DNA of 64,000 nucleotides from Peristeroidobacter agariperforans (GCF_004138335.1 NZ_RYFW01000001.1:2997244-3061243), one strand, 5' to 3'. Positions 8,505 to 16,804 are shown, numbered from the stretch's first letter. Numbers and translations: made by a program. Notes: a model not told the origin generated them from the sequence alone.

Positions 8505-9416
8505 ATGGCGATCGTGCGCGGCGTGCTGCCGATCCTTCCCACCATCTTCAGAGCCTCGGGCGATATCGACGAAGTCGGCACCCGTCGGGTGGTGGACTAC
8601 ATCGTCGCCTCGGGCGCCCAGGGCATCGTGTTCCCCGGACTCGCGAGCGAGTACGACATGCTCAGCCGCGACGAGCGACTGCATATGACGCAGTTGATCG
8701 GCCAGTGGATTGGCGGTCGCGTGCCATTCATCGTGGGCGCCAGCGCCGTGAAGACCGACGATGCGGTGGCCTATGCCGCGGCCGGTGCGAAGGCGGGTGC
8801 GGTCGCGTCCATGGTGCTGACGCCGAAGGTCTTTGCCGAAGATCCGGCTGGCATGCGGGATTTCTATCGCGACGTCCATGCCGGCTCGGGCATCGACATC
8901 ATGTTGCAAAACGCACCTGCGCCGATGGGCATCGGTTTGTCGCTCGATAAAGTGGCGGTGCTGGCGCGCGAGGTCGAGGGCATTCGTTACGTGAAGGAAG
9001 AGGCGCCGCCTTCGGGTCAGCGCATCACGCAATTGACCGACCTGGCCGGCGACTCGTTGCTCGCCGTGTTTGGCGGTGCGGGCGCTCGCTATGTCATCGA
9101 CGAGTTGACGCGCGGCGCGAAGGGCACGATGCCGGCTTGTGAGATCAGCGAGCTGCACGTCGCCATGTTCGATAAATTCCTGCACGGCGAACAGCGGGCG
9201 GCGCGCGATCTGTTCGAGCGGACTCTGCCGCTGCTGAATATGCAGGCCATTTTTCGTTGGCGATTGACCAAGGAAGTGCTCAAGCGCCGCGGCTTGATCG
9301 AGAATACCTTCGTGCGTGCGCCCGGGCCGGAGCTCGATCGTTTCGATCGAGTAGAGCTGGACGCGTTGTTGAAGCGGCTCGCCGATCTGCTGCCGCCCGA
9401 GGTTGTGCAACAGTGA
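8505..9416 (+). CDS. Dihydrodipicolinate synthase/N-acetylneuraminate lyase family aldolase
   Basis: A 303-residue class I aldolase-fold protein. K164 in RYVKEEAP is the expected Schiff-base lysine. The family GTTGE substrate loop reads GLASEYDML at 45-53 and the YN(A)P motif reads QNAP at 135-138, so both the hydroxyl-bearing Thr pair and the Tyr of classical DapA are missing. It is therefore unlikely to be the lysine-pathway enzyme. Members beside sugar-acid genes act as 2-keto-3-deoxy acid aldolases or dehydratases, and that is the favoured role here. ATG 8505 follows ACAGGAGA at 8488-8494. It is the first gene of the rightward operon and overlaps the next gene by 4 bp. Confidence 0.85.
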   Translation: MAIVRGVLPILPTIFRASGDIDEVGTRRVVDYIVASGAQGIVFPGLASEYDMLSRDERLHMTQLIGQWIGGRVPFIVGASAVKTDDAVAYAAAGAKAGAVASMVLTPKVFAEDPAGMRDFYRDVHAGSGIDIMLQNAPAPMGIGLSLDKVAVLAREVEGIRYVKEEAPPSGQRITQLTDLAGDSLLAVFGGAGARYVIDELTRGAKGTMPACEISELHVAMFDKFLHGEQRAARDLFERTLPLLNMQAIFRWRLTKEVLKRRGLIENTFVRAPGPELDRFDRVELDALLKRLADLLPPEVVQQ

Positions 9417-10585
9417 GCCGAGTCGCTGCGGTCGAAACGTTCATCGTCACCATTCCGCGTGACACGCCTTATCTCGGGCCGCTGGCGCCCGGGGAGAGCG
9501 TCAATTCGCGCGGTTATGTGGTGCGCCGGGGCAACGGCACGATCTATCCGACCGTCGATCGTTCGATCGTCGTGAAGGTGACTTGCGACGATGGATCGGT
9601 TGGCTGGGGCGAAACCTACGGCATCTGCGCGCCACGCGCGACCTGCGAGATCATCAATGATCTGCTCGCGCCGGTGGCCATCGGCGCCAATCCCGCAGAT
9701 GTCGAACAAGTTTGGGACGAGCTGTACGGATTGATGCGCGTTCGCGGCTGCAGCGGCGGCTTTCATGTCGATGCGATCGCTGCGATCGATATAGCGCTGT
9801 GGGATCTGTACGGCAAGCAACGGGGCGTTCCGATTCGTGATCTGCTCGGGCCAACGGCCAATCCGACCGTACCGGGTTATCTATCTGGCCTGCCGGCGGC
9901 GACCTTGGAGGAGCGCGTCTCGCTTGCCAAAGAAAAGTACGCAGCGGGGCATCGCGCATTCAAGTTCGCTGCGGTCGTCAGTCATGAAGGCATCGTGGCG
10001 GAAATGGCGGCGCTGCGCGCGGCGCTCGGGCCGGATGCGCAGATCATGGTCGACCTGCACTGGAAGTTCACCGCAGAGGAAGCGCTCGAGTTGATCGCTG
10101 CGCTCCAGCCGCACCGGCCGTTCTTTGTCGAAGCGCCGGTCAAACCCGAGGATCATGTCGGACTGGCTCGAGTCGCGCGCGAAAGCCGGATTGCCGTGGC
10201 TGCGGGCGAAGAGTGGTACACGGCGTATGAAGCGGCCAATCGGCTCGCCGCGGGTCCGTTGGCCATTCTCCAGCCCGAGATGGGCCACACAGGCATTACT
10301 CAATTCCGCCGGATCGCCGCATTGGCGGCGGAGCGCGGCGCGACCATTGCGCCTCACGCCACCATCGGCACCGGTTTGTTTCTTGCGGCCAGCCTGCAGG
10401 TGTCGGCAACATTGCGCCATCTGTGGAAACATGAATGGCAGCACTCGGTGTTCGAAAGAAATCTGCAGCTATTGGATAGCGACATGGGGTACGCGGACGG
10501 CGCCTATCTGTTGCCGACCGCGCCTGGACTGGGCGCGGCGCCGAATGCGCGGTTGTGGGATTTCGCGGAGCGGGTCGCAGGCTGA
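9413..10585 (+). CDS. Mandelate racemase/muconate lactonizing enzyme family protein, second copy type
   Basis: A 390-residue enolase-superfamily enzyme, clearly diverged from the one at 880-2085. Metal ligands D214, E240 and E266 and the H315 of the His dyad are visible, and the usual dyad Asp is E289 (QPEMGHTG). The KxK motif reads K184-F-A186, so the second lysine is alanine here too. It has an N-terminal insertion of about 25 residues with a Gly/Pro-rich stretch before the first beta strand. A dehydratase or cycloisomerase role on an aldonic acid is inferred from the operon. The start is GTG 9413, overlapping the preceding TGA (GTGA), and the gene ends one base into the IclR gene. Confidence 0.87.
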   Translation: MSRVAAVETFIVTIPRDTPYLGPLAPGESVNSRGYVVRRGNGTIYPTVDRSIVVKVTCDDGSVGWGETYGICAPRATCEIINDLLAPVAIGANPADVEQVWDELYGLMRVRGCSGGFHVDAIAAIDIALWDLYGKQRGVPIRDLLGPTANPTVPGYLSGLPAATLEERVSLAKEKYAAGHRAFKFAAVVSHEGIVAEMAALRAALGPDAQIMVDLHWKFTAEEALELIAALQPHRPFFVEAPVKPEDHVGLARVARESRIAVAAGEEWYTAYEAANRLAAGPLAILQPEMGHTGITQFRRIAALAAERGATIAPHATIGTGLFLAASLQVSATLRHLWKHEWQHSVFERNLQLLDSDMGYADGAYLLPTAPGLGAAPNARLWDFAERVAG

Positions 10586-11313
10586 TGGCTATGCGGCCCA
10601 AACTCAACGCTCAGCCCAACAAGAGCCTGATCGACGGTATCGCCACCTTGCAGGCGCTGGCGACTTCACCCGACCCGGTCGGTTCTCGCGAGCTCGCGCG
10701 CCGGCTGAACATCGATTCCGTCAAGGTAAACCGGCTGCTCAAGACGCTCGCTTACCTGGGCATTGCGCGCCAGACCGCCGATCGCAAATACACCGCCGGT
10801 CCAGGCATGCACGTGCTCGCGGCGCAGAGCTTGTTCGCGTCTGGTTTGATTCGCAACGCTCTGCCCGTGCTGGAAGGCTTGCGACGTTTCGGTCACACCG
10901 TCGCGTTGGGCGTGCTGTGGCAGGACAATGTGAGTTATCTGTTCCACGCGCCTCCGGGTATTGAAGCATCGCGCGGTCTCGGCCGTATCGGCCTGTTGCC
11001 GGCGACGACCAGCGGCATCGGCATCGTGTTGTTGTCCGAGCACGAAGACGACGAAGTGCGCGAGCTGTACAAGGATCGCGAGATCCCCATGTTTCCGGAA
11101 GGCATCGAGCAGCTGTTGGCGAAGCTCGCTGAAGTGCGCCGCCTGGGTTATGCGCGCGTGCACGTTGCGGACGCTCGTGATCATCACGTCGTCGCGGTGT
11201 CGACCGGTGACCCTGCTCATGCGGGCGTCGCGATGTCAGGTTGGATTCCCGAAGCTGCGACAGCGCCCCTCGTGGATGCGCTGCGCGCAGCGGCTAACGA
11301 AATCGGCGGATAG
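10585..11313 (+). CDS. IclR family transcriptional regulator
   Basis: A 242-residue regulator with an N-terminal winged helix (about 13-75; SRELARRLNIDSVKVNRLLKTL is the HTH region) and a C-terminal IclR effector domain. It is encoded inside the sugar-acid operon, with ATG 10585 overlapping the preceding stop by one base (TGATG). IclR proteins commonly control divergent catabolic operons and respond to pathway acids, so it probably regulates the 8275-8504 promoter region. The effector domain is a little shorter than usual (total about 250 is typical), and no DNA site could be confirmed. Confidence 0.9.
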   Translation: MAMRPKLNAQPNKSLIDGIATLQALATSPDPVGSRELARRLNIDSVKVNRLLKTLAYLGIARQTADRKYTAGPGMHVLAAQSLFASGLIRNALPVLEGLRRFGHTVALGVLWQDNVSYLFHAPPGIEASRGLGRIGLLPATTSGIGIVLLSEHEDDEVRELYKDREIPMFPEGIEQLLAKLAEVRRLGYARVHVADARDHHVVAVSTGDPAHAGVAMSGWIPEAATAPLVDALRAAANEIGG

Positions 11314-11315
11314 CA

Positions 11316-12548
11316 ATGCAATCACCTGCGGTGGCGACGAACGAAGCTGAAGCAGGTGTGCGCGCTAGCAAGCTGCGCTGGGCCATCCTCGCGATGCTGT
11401 TCGCGGCGACGGTCCTGAACTATGTCGACAGGCAGACGCTGTCGATTCTGGCGTCGAGCGTGCAGAAGGATCTCGGCATCGACGATATCGGCTATGCCCG
11501 CATCGTTCAGTACTTTCTGATCGCTTACGCGATCTCCTATCTGTTCGCGGGCTGGGTTACAGACAAGCTCGGGGCCAAGGTGTCGCTCGCGTTGTTCCTG
11601 GGTTGGTGGTCGCTCGCCAACATGGCGACGGGCTGGGTGCGCAATGCGGGCCAGCTCGGCTTCGCGCGCTTGATGCTTGGCGTTGGCGAACCCGGCGTGT
11701 ACACGGCGGGGCCCAAGGCAGTCGCGGAACATTTCCCTCCGGCAGAGCGCGGCTTCGCTCTGGGCGTGTACACCGCCGGTGCGATGATCGGCGCGACCAT
11801 CGCGCCCCCGTTGATCGCCTGGCTGGCTCTGCGGTACGGCTGGCGCGCGGCGTTCGTTATCACTGGCGCCGCTGGCTTTGTCTGGCTCGTGGTGTGGTTG
11901 TTCGTTTATCGCAGCCCCGACGGCGCTCAGCCGGCGCGGACTACCGAGCCGATCGCGTGGGGACCGATATTGCGTGATCGCAGGGTGTGGGGCCTCGCGG
12001 TGGCGCGGTTGATCGCCGATCCGGTCTGGTACTTCTATTTGTTCTGGTTCCCGAAATATCTGACCGACGCTCGCGGCATGACGTTGATTCAGGTCGCGAG
12101 CCTGGCCTGGATCGTCTACCTCGCCGCCGATCTCGGCAGTATCGGCGGCGGCTGGTTTTCCGGACGGTTGATCCGCGGCGGCATCGCTCCCGCTCGCAGT
12201 CGATTGATCGCGATGGGATGCGCGGCGCTGGTTGCGCCGCTCGGCATGTTGATCGCTTTGAAGCTTGGCACTGCGCCGACCCTGGCGCTCGGCGCGTTGG
12301 TCGCGTTCGCGCATTTGGTGTTCCAGGTGAATATCGGCGTGCTGGTGGTCGATCTGTTTCCGATGCGCACTGTAGCCACGGTGTTCGGTTTGATCGCGGC
12401 AGGCAGCGCGTTCGGTGGGTTCGCATCGACCTATGTGGTGGGCCAGCTCGCCAGCACCGGTGACTACGACGGCGTCTTCTTGTTAATGGGCATGTTGCAT
12501 CCCATGGCCTGGCTGGTTGCGTGGTTGTCGACCAGGGGCAAGCAATGA
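11316..12548 (+). CDS. MFS transporter, hexuronate/anion:cation symporter type
   Basis: A 410-residue protein with about twelve hydrophobic segments. The NYVDRQTLSILA motif at the end of helix 1 and the RLMLGVGEPG segment of helix 4 are typical of the ExuT/GudP branch of the major facilitator superfamily, which imports hexuronates and aldonates across the inner membrane by proton symport. It starts 2 nt after the IclR gene and overlaps the aldolase gene by 4 bp. In context it should import the sugar acid or lactone that the two operons degrade. Confidence 0.9.
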   Translation: MQSPAVATNEAEAGVRASKLRWAILAMLFAATVLNYVDRQTLSILASSVQKDLGIDDIGYARIVQYFLIAYAISYLFAGWVTDKLGAKVSLALFLGWWSLANMATGWVRNAGQLGFARLMLGVGEPGVYTAGPKAVAEHFPPAERGFALGVYTAGAMIGATIAPPLIAWLALRYGWRAAFVITGAAGFVWLVVWLFVYRSPDGAQPARTTEPIAWGPILRDRRVWGLAVARLIADPVWYFYLFWFPKYLTDARGMTLIQVASLAWIVYLAADLGSIGGGWFSGRLIRGGIAPARSRLIAMGCAALVAPLGMLIALKLGTAPTLALGALVAFAHLVFQVNIGVLVVDLFPMRTVATVFGLIAAGSAFGGFASTYVVGQLASTGDYDGVFLLMGMLHPMAWLVAWLSTRGKQ

Positions 12549-13177
12549 GCCATGTCGCTGCGTTCGATGCCGCCGTTCGTCGTTGTCCACTGATCGCGAT
12601 CCTGCGCGGTGTCCGGCCTGACGAGGTTGTGAGCATCGGTGAGGCGCTGCTCGATGCCGGCTTCACGCTGCTCGAAGTGCCGCTGAATTCGCCCGATCCG
12701 CTCGACAGCGTCGCACGATTGGCGCAGGCCTTCGCCGGCCGAGCCGTCGTGGGAGCGGGCACGGTGCTGGAAGAGCGAGAAGTGGATGCGGTTCAGGCGG
12801 CGGGCGGCACGATGATCATCTCGCCCAATGCTAGCATCGATGTGATCGTTCGGACCGCTCGCGCCGGTCTGGTTTCTTTGCCAGGAATTGCTACGCCGAG
12901 TGAAGCGTTCGCAGCGCTTCGTGCTGGAGCGACCGCGCTCAAGTTATTTCCGGCAGAAGGTTCGAGTCCCGCAGTGCTGAAGGCGATGCGCGCTGTCCTG
13001 CCTTCAGGCGTTCGTGTGTTTCCTGTTGGCGGGATCACGCCAGATAACTTGTCCGGCTGGCGTAAAGCTGGCGCTGCGGGGTTTGGCCTGGGGTCAGCGC
13101 TATACACTCCGGGGCTGACGCCGGAGCAGGTCTCGATCAGAGCGCGGAAGTTCGTCGACGCCTTGACTGCCGGCTGA
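12545..13177 (+). CDS. dgoA: 2-dehydro-3-deoxy-6-phosphogalactonate aldolase (KDPG/KDPGal aldolase family)
   Basis: A 210-residue class I aldolase. E44 (LLEVPLNSP) is the catalytic acid/base and K133 in LKLFPAEG is the Schiff-base lysine; VGAGTV and PVGGI are conserved loops. The LNSP loop rather than LRTP, and the presence of a DgoK gene, favour the galacto-specific enzyme, which splits KDPGal into pyruvate and D-glyceraldehyde-3-phosphate. ATG 12545 overlaps the transporter stop (ATGA). It is the last gene of the rightward operon. Confidence 0.92.
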   Translation: MSHVAAFDAAVRRCPLIAILRGVRPDEVVSIGEALLDAGFTLLEVPLNSPDPLDSVARLAQAFAGRAVVGAGTVLEEREVDAVQAAGGTMIISPNASIDVIVRTARAGLVSLPGIATPSEAFAALRAGATALKLFPAEGSSPAVLKAMRAVLPSGVRVFPVGGITPDNLSGWRKAGAAGFGLGSALYTPGLTPEQVSIRARKFVDALTAG

Positions 13178-13352
13178 GCTCTGCGCCGATCTACGGAGCA
13201 AACGGCTGCTCGAATTTAACAGTGCGCGTTCCGGCTGGAGGATCGCGACGCCGATTCCCGGCGAACCTGTCACGATTCATTGCTTCATTCCTGACGTCTA
13301 CTTAGAGTGCCGGCAAAATAAAGCGCTCCAATGACGTTGGCGTAGCAGGGAC

Positions 13353-13700
13353 ATGGAAGCCATCGCGACATTCATGCAGAACGAAGCAGCGGTCATCGCG
13401 GTGGGGATCATTGCGATGATCATTGGCGTCGCCGGTGTGCTCCTGCTGGGGGCGCTTTCTTTCGCTGCCACCTTTGTGCGCCGTTTGCCCGGTGGGCCGC
13501 TTGCGTTCGCGGGCTTCGCGATCATCATCGCAATGTTTGCGTTCGCCAGCCTGATGACATCCACAATGGAGCTGCAATATGGCCCCCAGGGTGCGGTTGT
13601 AGAGGCCGCTGTGTACACGTTGGGCAGCTTTCTTTGCGTGCTTGGGTATGCGCGCCTGGTGTGGTGGGCTGTACGCGGTCGCAGCGGCTGGGCGGAATGA
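13353..13700 (+). CDS. Small integral membrane protein, unknown function
   Basis: A 115-residue protein with three or four hydrophobic stretches (about 13-40, 48-70 and 83-105) joined by short basic loops, predicted to sit in the inner membrane. I recognise no family. An AGGGAC ribosome site precedes ATG 13353. Its stop overlaps the start of the next membrane protein (ATGA), so the two are translationally coupled and may form a complex. The 175-bp gap before it shows no clear terminator for the sugar-acid operon; it holds only a weak CCAA-N5-TTGG dyad at 13328-13340. Confidence 0.7.
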   Translation: MEAIATFMQNEAAVIAVGIIAMIIGVAGVLLLGALSFAATFVRRLPGGPLAFAGFAIIIAMFAFASLMTSTMELQYGPQGAVVEAAVYTLGSFLCVLGYARLVWWAVRGRSGWAE

Positions 13701-14236
13701 ACGGCGGCGCCAGCTCGGTGCAGAAATACAAACCTCCCCTCCACGTGATTGTGGCTACGTGGGTGAGCTGCGGTCTCGGTATTTATGGAATAAAGGCCTG
13801 GTACTTCGCGGAGCCGAGCACCTGGCTGTTGATTGCTCCGATCAGCATCATTGGACTCGTGCTCGGAGTAAGGATGTGGCGGCGGGTTCGGCACCTGTAC
13901 ACAAGACGGGGACGGCTGGCGAGCCCGGTGCTGGTGCTTCTGGTCGCCACCTGTCTGAGTGTCGCTGGGGGCCTCGGCCTGCCGGCTTTGACTCTGCGAA
14001 TGATGGGCCCGGATACTCAAATCTCAGCCACCGTGCTGAGTATCGAGCGTGGCGGCAGGCGATGTCGCAGTGAGGTCTATCTGGCCGAGTATTGGCCAAG
14101 CCGTCTTTGCGTCAGTGATCGTGACTACGAATCGTTGCAGCAGGGTGCAAATGTTCTGCTGAATGTGCGCGAGAGCGTTTTCGGCACCTTCGTGTTCTCG
14201 ATCGAGCCGAGCTGGACCCGGGAAGGTCAGGAGTAA
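13697..14236 (+). CDS. Membrane protein of unknown function with C-terminal extracytoplasmic domain
   Basis: A 179-residue protein with an N-terminal hydrophobic pair (about 12-55), a short basic loop (WRRVRHLYTRRGR) and another hydrophobic segment around 75-98. A roughly 80-residue soluble tail follows, containing two cysteines (RRCRSE and RLCVSD) that could form a disulfide outside the membrane. I do not recognise the family. The start at 13697 overlaps the previous gene by 4 bp, and the next gene follows after 3 nt. The cluster of five genes to 16273 appears to be one transcription unit. Confidence 0.7.
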   Translation: MNGGASSVQKYKPPLHVIVATWVSCGLGIYGIKAWYFAEPSTWLLIAPISIIGLVLGVRMWRRVRHLYTRRGRLASPVLVLLVATCLSVAGGLGLPALTLRMMGPDTQISATVLSIERGGRRCRSEVYLAEYWPSRLCVSDRDYESLQQGANVLLNVRESVFGTFVFSIEPSWTREGQE

Positions 14237-14239
14237 TGG

Positions 14240-14671
14240 ATGAACACTCGAAGGTTTCTAGTTCTTCTGCTGTTGTTTCCGGCCCTTGCGTGGGGCGCCG
14301 AGTACACTCACACGGTTGGCGACCATACCTATGTCGCGCGCAAGTCAGCGGACTGCTTCGAAATCTCCGAGCACGCCGCCGCTGAGTGCGTAAGGCACTT
14401 CTTCGCCGAGTCGGAGCAGGAGCTCGAGACGAGCTTCGATAGCATTCGCAGCCGCCTCGTGCGAGACAGAGAGCTCTTTGAGCAGACGCAGGCCAAATGG
14501 GTCGCGTTCAAGGATAGCGAGTGCGAGGTCCGATCGGTGAGTGCGCAAGCGTTCAGCGCGCCCGAAAGGCAGAAGGCGCTGTTCGTGTGGGCATGCGCGG
14601 CAGAACTGAATGAACAGCGAGTCCTTCAGCTCAAGTCGCTTTCGCTAGGCTGCGACTCGTGCCTGCAGTGA
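14240..14671 (+). CDS. Periplasmic protein with LprI-like (DUF1311) domain
   Basis: A 143-residue protein with a clear signal peptide cut after WGA (residues 1-20). The mature part has the spaced Cys pattern and the QAKWVAFKDSEC motif of the LprI/DUF1311 domain, in which an aromatic-rich helix is followed by a conserved Cys. Some members inhibit lysozyme, many have no known role. Six cysteines are present, consistent with a disulfide-bonded periplasmic product. CAGGAG six bases upstream supports ATG 14240. It belongs to the coupled cluster of uncharacterised genes from 13353. Confidence 0.72.
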   Translation: MNTRRFLVLLLLFPALAWGAEYTHTVGDHTYVARKSADCFEISEHAAAECVRHFFAESEQELETSFDSIRSRLVRDRELFEQTQAKWVAFKDSECEVRSVSAQAFSAPERQKALFVWACAAELNEQRVLQLKSLSLGCDSCLQ

Positions 14672-14717
14672 CCATCCCGCGCGACTCATCGTCGCCGTTA
14701 GTAGATCAAGGAATGTC

Positions 14718-15311
14718 ATGCGTCTGGCCCTGTTGGCACTCGTGATCGCAGTTCCAGGATCGGCGTTGGCCGTCGATTTCGTGGACCCGGACGGTATTGC
14801 CTCGGACGCCCCGGATATGCTGGTGCTGGAGAAGCTGTTTGTCTCCTGCTCGGAGAGCGGGTTTGGGATCTCAGCCAATCGGCCCATTGGGAGCACCACG
14901 CGGATCAATGTTCCGGAAATGGCGGAACATTCGCTATCTGACGAGCCCCTACGAATCACTGCTGCGTGTCAGCACGGCAATCGTTCGATCGAAGCTCTGT
15001 TGGAGGCGCAGCCTCCGGGCGAAACTGGAATGTGCTCAGCTACGCACTCTGCGAGAGTGCGGATAAGACTGAACAACAAGTTGCTGCTGAGCTCCTGGTT
15101 TGCCAACTATTGCACCGGTTGGGGACTGACCTCCGTGCATGCCAGTGGCAGCCAGTCGCTTGCGTATCTTACGGTCTGCGGATATTGGTCGGTTCCATCC
15201 GAGCGGTTCGAGAAAGGGGGCTCTGTGAAGACATTTAAATGCGAGAAATTCCCCCTGGACAAGATGCACGAGCAGGGATTGATCTTCGTGGATGGCGAGA
15301 TCAGTCAATAG
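14718..15311 (+). CDS. Cysteine-containing secreted protein, unknown function
   Basis: A 197-residue protein with an 18-residue signal peptide ending in ALA. Six cysteines are spread along the mature chain (in SCSE, ACQH, MCSA, YCTG, VCGY and KCEK), so a disulfide-stabilised periplasmic or surface protein is likely. No catalytic motif or known family is apparent. AAGGA five bases before ATG 14718 gives a good ribosome site. It follows the LprI-like gene by 46 nt and precedes the membrane-SRPBCC gene by 2 nt, so it shares their operon. Confidence 0.7.
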   Translation: MRLALLALVIAVPGSALAVDFVDPDGIASDAPDMLVLEKLFVSCSESGFGISANRPIGSTTRINVPEMAEHSLSDEPLRITAACQHGNRSIEALLEAQPPGETGMCSATHSARVRIRLNNKLLLSSWFANYCTGWGLTSVHASGSQSLAYLTVCGYWSVPSERFEKGGSVKTFKCEKFPLDKMHEQGLIFVDGEISQ

Positions 15312-15313
15312 AC

Positions 15314-16273
15314 ATGAGCGAAGAGAAATTCCTGCGGCCGTGGATGATCTGGCTCATCGGCGGGGCGGCGTTGGGCGTGTTGATGCGGGTGCTGTTCGGT
15401 GCACTGCCGTCGCGAGTTTCGGGCCTGATGTCCATCGCCTTCCTGGTAGGGACGCCGACGGTGGTAGGGGCGATCACGGTTTACGGCGCGAGACACGCGT
15501 CCGCTTCCTGGGCGTTCGCGATCTTTGCGCCCTGGGGGACCGTGCTTCTCATGCTGCTCGGCTGCGCGATCACGCTGTTGGAAGGGTCGATCTGTATCGC
15601 ACTGTTGACGCCTCTTTTTCTGGTTTGCGCCAGTGTCGGCGGTGTCGCAATGGAGTGCGCACTTCGAGCTACGAAAACACACCAATCTCAACTGAAGGCG
15701 GTAGCACTGCTTCCGTTGCTCATCCTCGTGGCCGAGAGCGGAGTGGACCATCGCACCCAAAGCCGCGAGCTTCGCAGCAGTATTCTGATCGATGCGCCGC
15801 CGGCCACCGTCTGGAATGAAATTCTCACGGCGCGAGCGATCCAGCCGGCCGAGCTGCCTTTCAGTCTTACGCATCTGATCGGAGTCCCTCGGCCCGTGGA
15901 GGGTATCAATGTCCCGAGCCCCGAGGGTGAGGTTCGATACTCGAAGTGGGAGCGCGGAGTGAATTTCCGGGCAGCCGTCACGAAGCGAGTGGAACAGCAG
16001 TCGATCACCTGGCGCTACCATTTCGACGAACAGTCATTCCCGCCTGGCGCGATGGATGAGCACGTGGCCATCGGTGGTCGCTATTTCGACATCGGCGACA
16101 CGACGTTCAACCTGCGTCCCCTGCCGGGGGAGCGGACCGAGCTCGAGATTGTGGCTCACTACCGCGTGACGACCCGGATCAACTTCTATGCCGTTCCGGC
16201 GGCGACGATCCTCGGCAAGGACTTCATGGCCACCCTGCTTGGCTTCTACAAGGGCCGTAGCGAACGTTCCTAG
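15314..16273 (+). CDS. Membrane protein with C-terminal SRPBCC (START-like) domain
   Basis: A 319-residue fusion. The first 150 residues contain about five hydrophobic helices. From about 158 (ILIDAPPATVWNEI) to the end lies a typical SRPBCC/polyketide-cyclase-like domain with the conserved start motif, a central beta sheet and a long C-terminal helix. SRPBCC domains bind hydrophobic ligands in a deep pocket, so a lipid or hydrophobic ligand-binding membrane protein is plausible. ATG 15314 is used because it lies just after the stop of the preceding gene; the longer frame back to 15239 overlaps that gene. Confidence 0.72.
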   Translation: MSEEKFLRPWMIWLIGGAALGVLMRVLFGALPSRVSGLMSIAFLVGTPTVVGAITVYGARHASASWAFAIFAPWGTVLLMLLGCAITLLEGSICIALLTPLFLVCASVGGVAMECALRATKTHQSQLKAVALLPLLILVAESGVDHRTQSRELRSSILIDAPPATVWNEILTARAIQPAELPFSLTHLIGVPRPVEGINVPSPEGEVRYSKWERGVNFRAAVTKRVEQQSITWRYHFDEQSFPPGAMDEHVAIGGRYFDIGDTTFNLRPLPGERTELEIVAHYRVTTRINFYAVPAATILGKDFMATLLGFYKGRSERS

Positions 16274-16354
16274 TTCGCTGCTCGATTGGAACGATTCGAG
16301 CCGCTAGCGATTTTGCGGATGCCAGCTGTGCGGGCGTCTGAAGGAGGAACAGCT

Positions 16355-16804
16355 ATGCGCTGTCATGAAATCATGAAGACCGAGGTCGAGTGCATCTCGC
16401 CCGAGACCTCGATACGCGAAGCGGCCAGGAAATTGCGGGACCACAACATCGGCTTTCTGCCGGTATGCGACGAGGCCATGCGGCCCGTCGGGACACTTAC
16501 CGATCGCGATATCGCAATTCGAGCCGTCGCCGAAGAGCTGCCGCTCGATGCTCCTGTAGAAGCATGCATGACGTGGGATGTCGTGAGTTGCAGCGCTTCG
16601 GACGAGATCCAGGAGGCGCGCGATCTCATGGAGAGCTATCAGGTGTCCAGGATCATTTGTACCGGCAGGCAGGGACGCATCGAAGGCATCATCAGCCTGT
16701 CCGACATCGTCGACGTGGATGAGGACAGTGGCGCACAGACGCTGCGTCGTGTGAGCCAGCGCGAAGTGCGCGGTGATAGCCGTTACCTCAGCCCGGGTCT
16801 GTGA
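16355..16804 (+). CDS. CBS-domain protein
   Basis: A 149-residue protein made of a tandem CBS pair (about 1-60 and 65-130). Both repeats carry the expected pattern (ISPETSIREAA, GTLTDRDIAIR, CSASDEIQEAR, GIISLSDIV). Such stand-alone Bateman modules sense adenosyl nucleotides, often under stress. AAGGAGG at 16341-16347 sets ATG 16355; the upstream extension to 16286 is not needed. No partner domain is fused, so the target cannot be named. Confidence 0.88.
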   Translation: MRCHEIMKTEVECISPETSIREAARKLRDHNIGFLPVCDEAMRPVGTLTDRDIAIRAVAEELPLDAPVEACMTWDVVSCSASDEIQEARDLMESYQVSRIICTGRQGRIEGIISLSDIVDVDEDSGAQTLRRVSQREVRGDSRYLSPGL

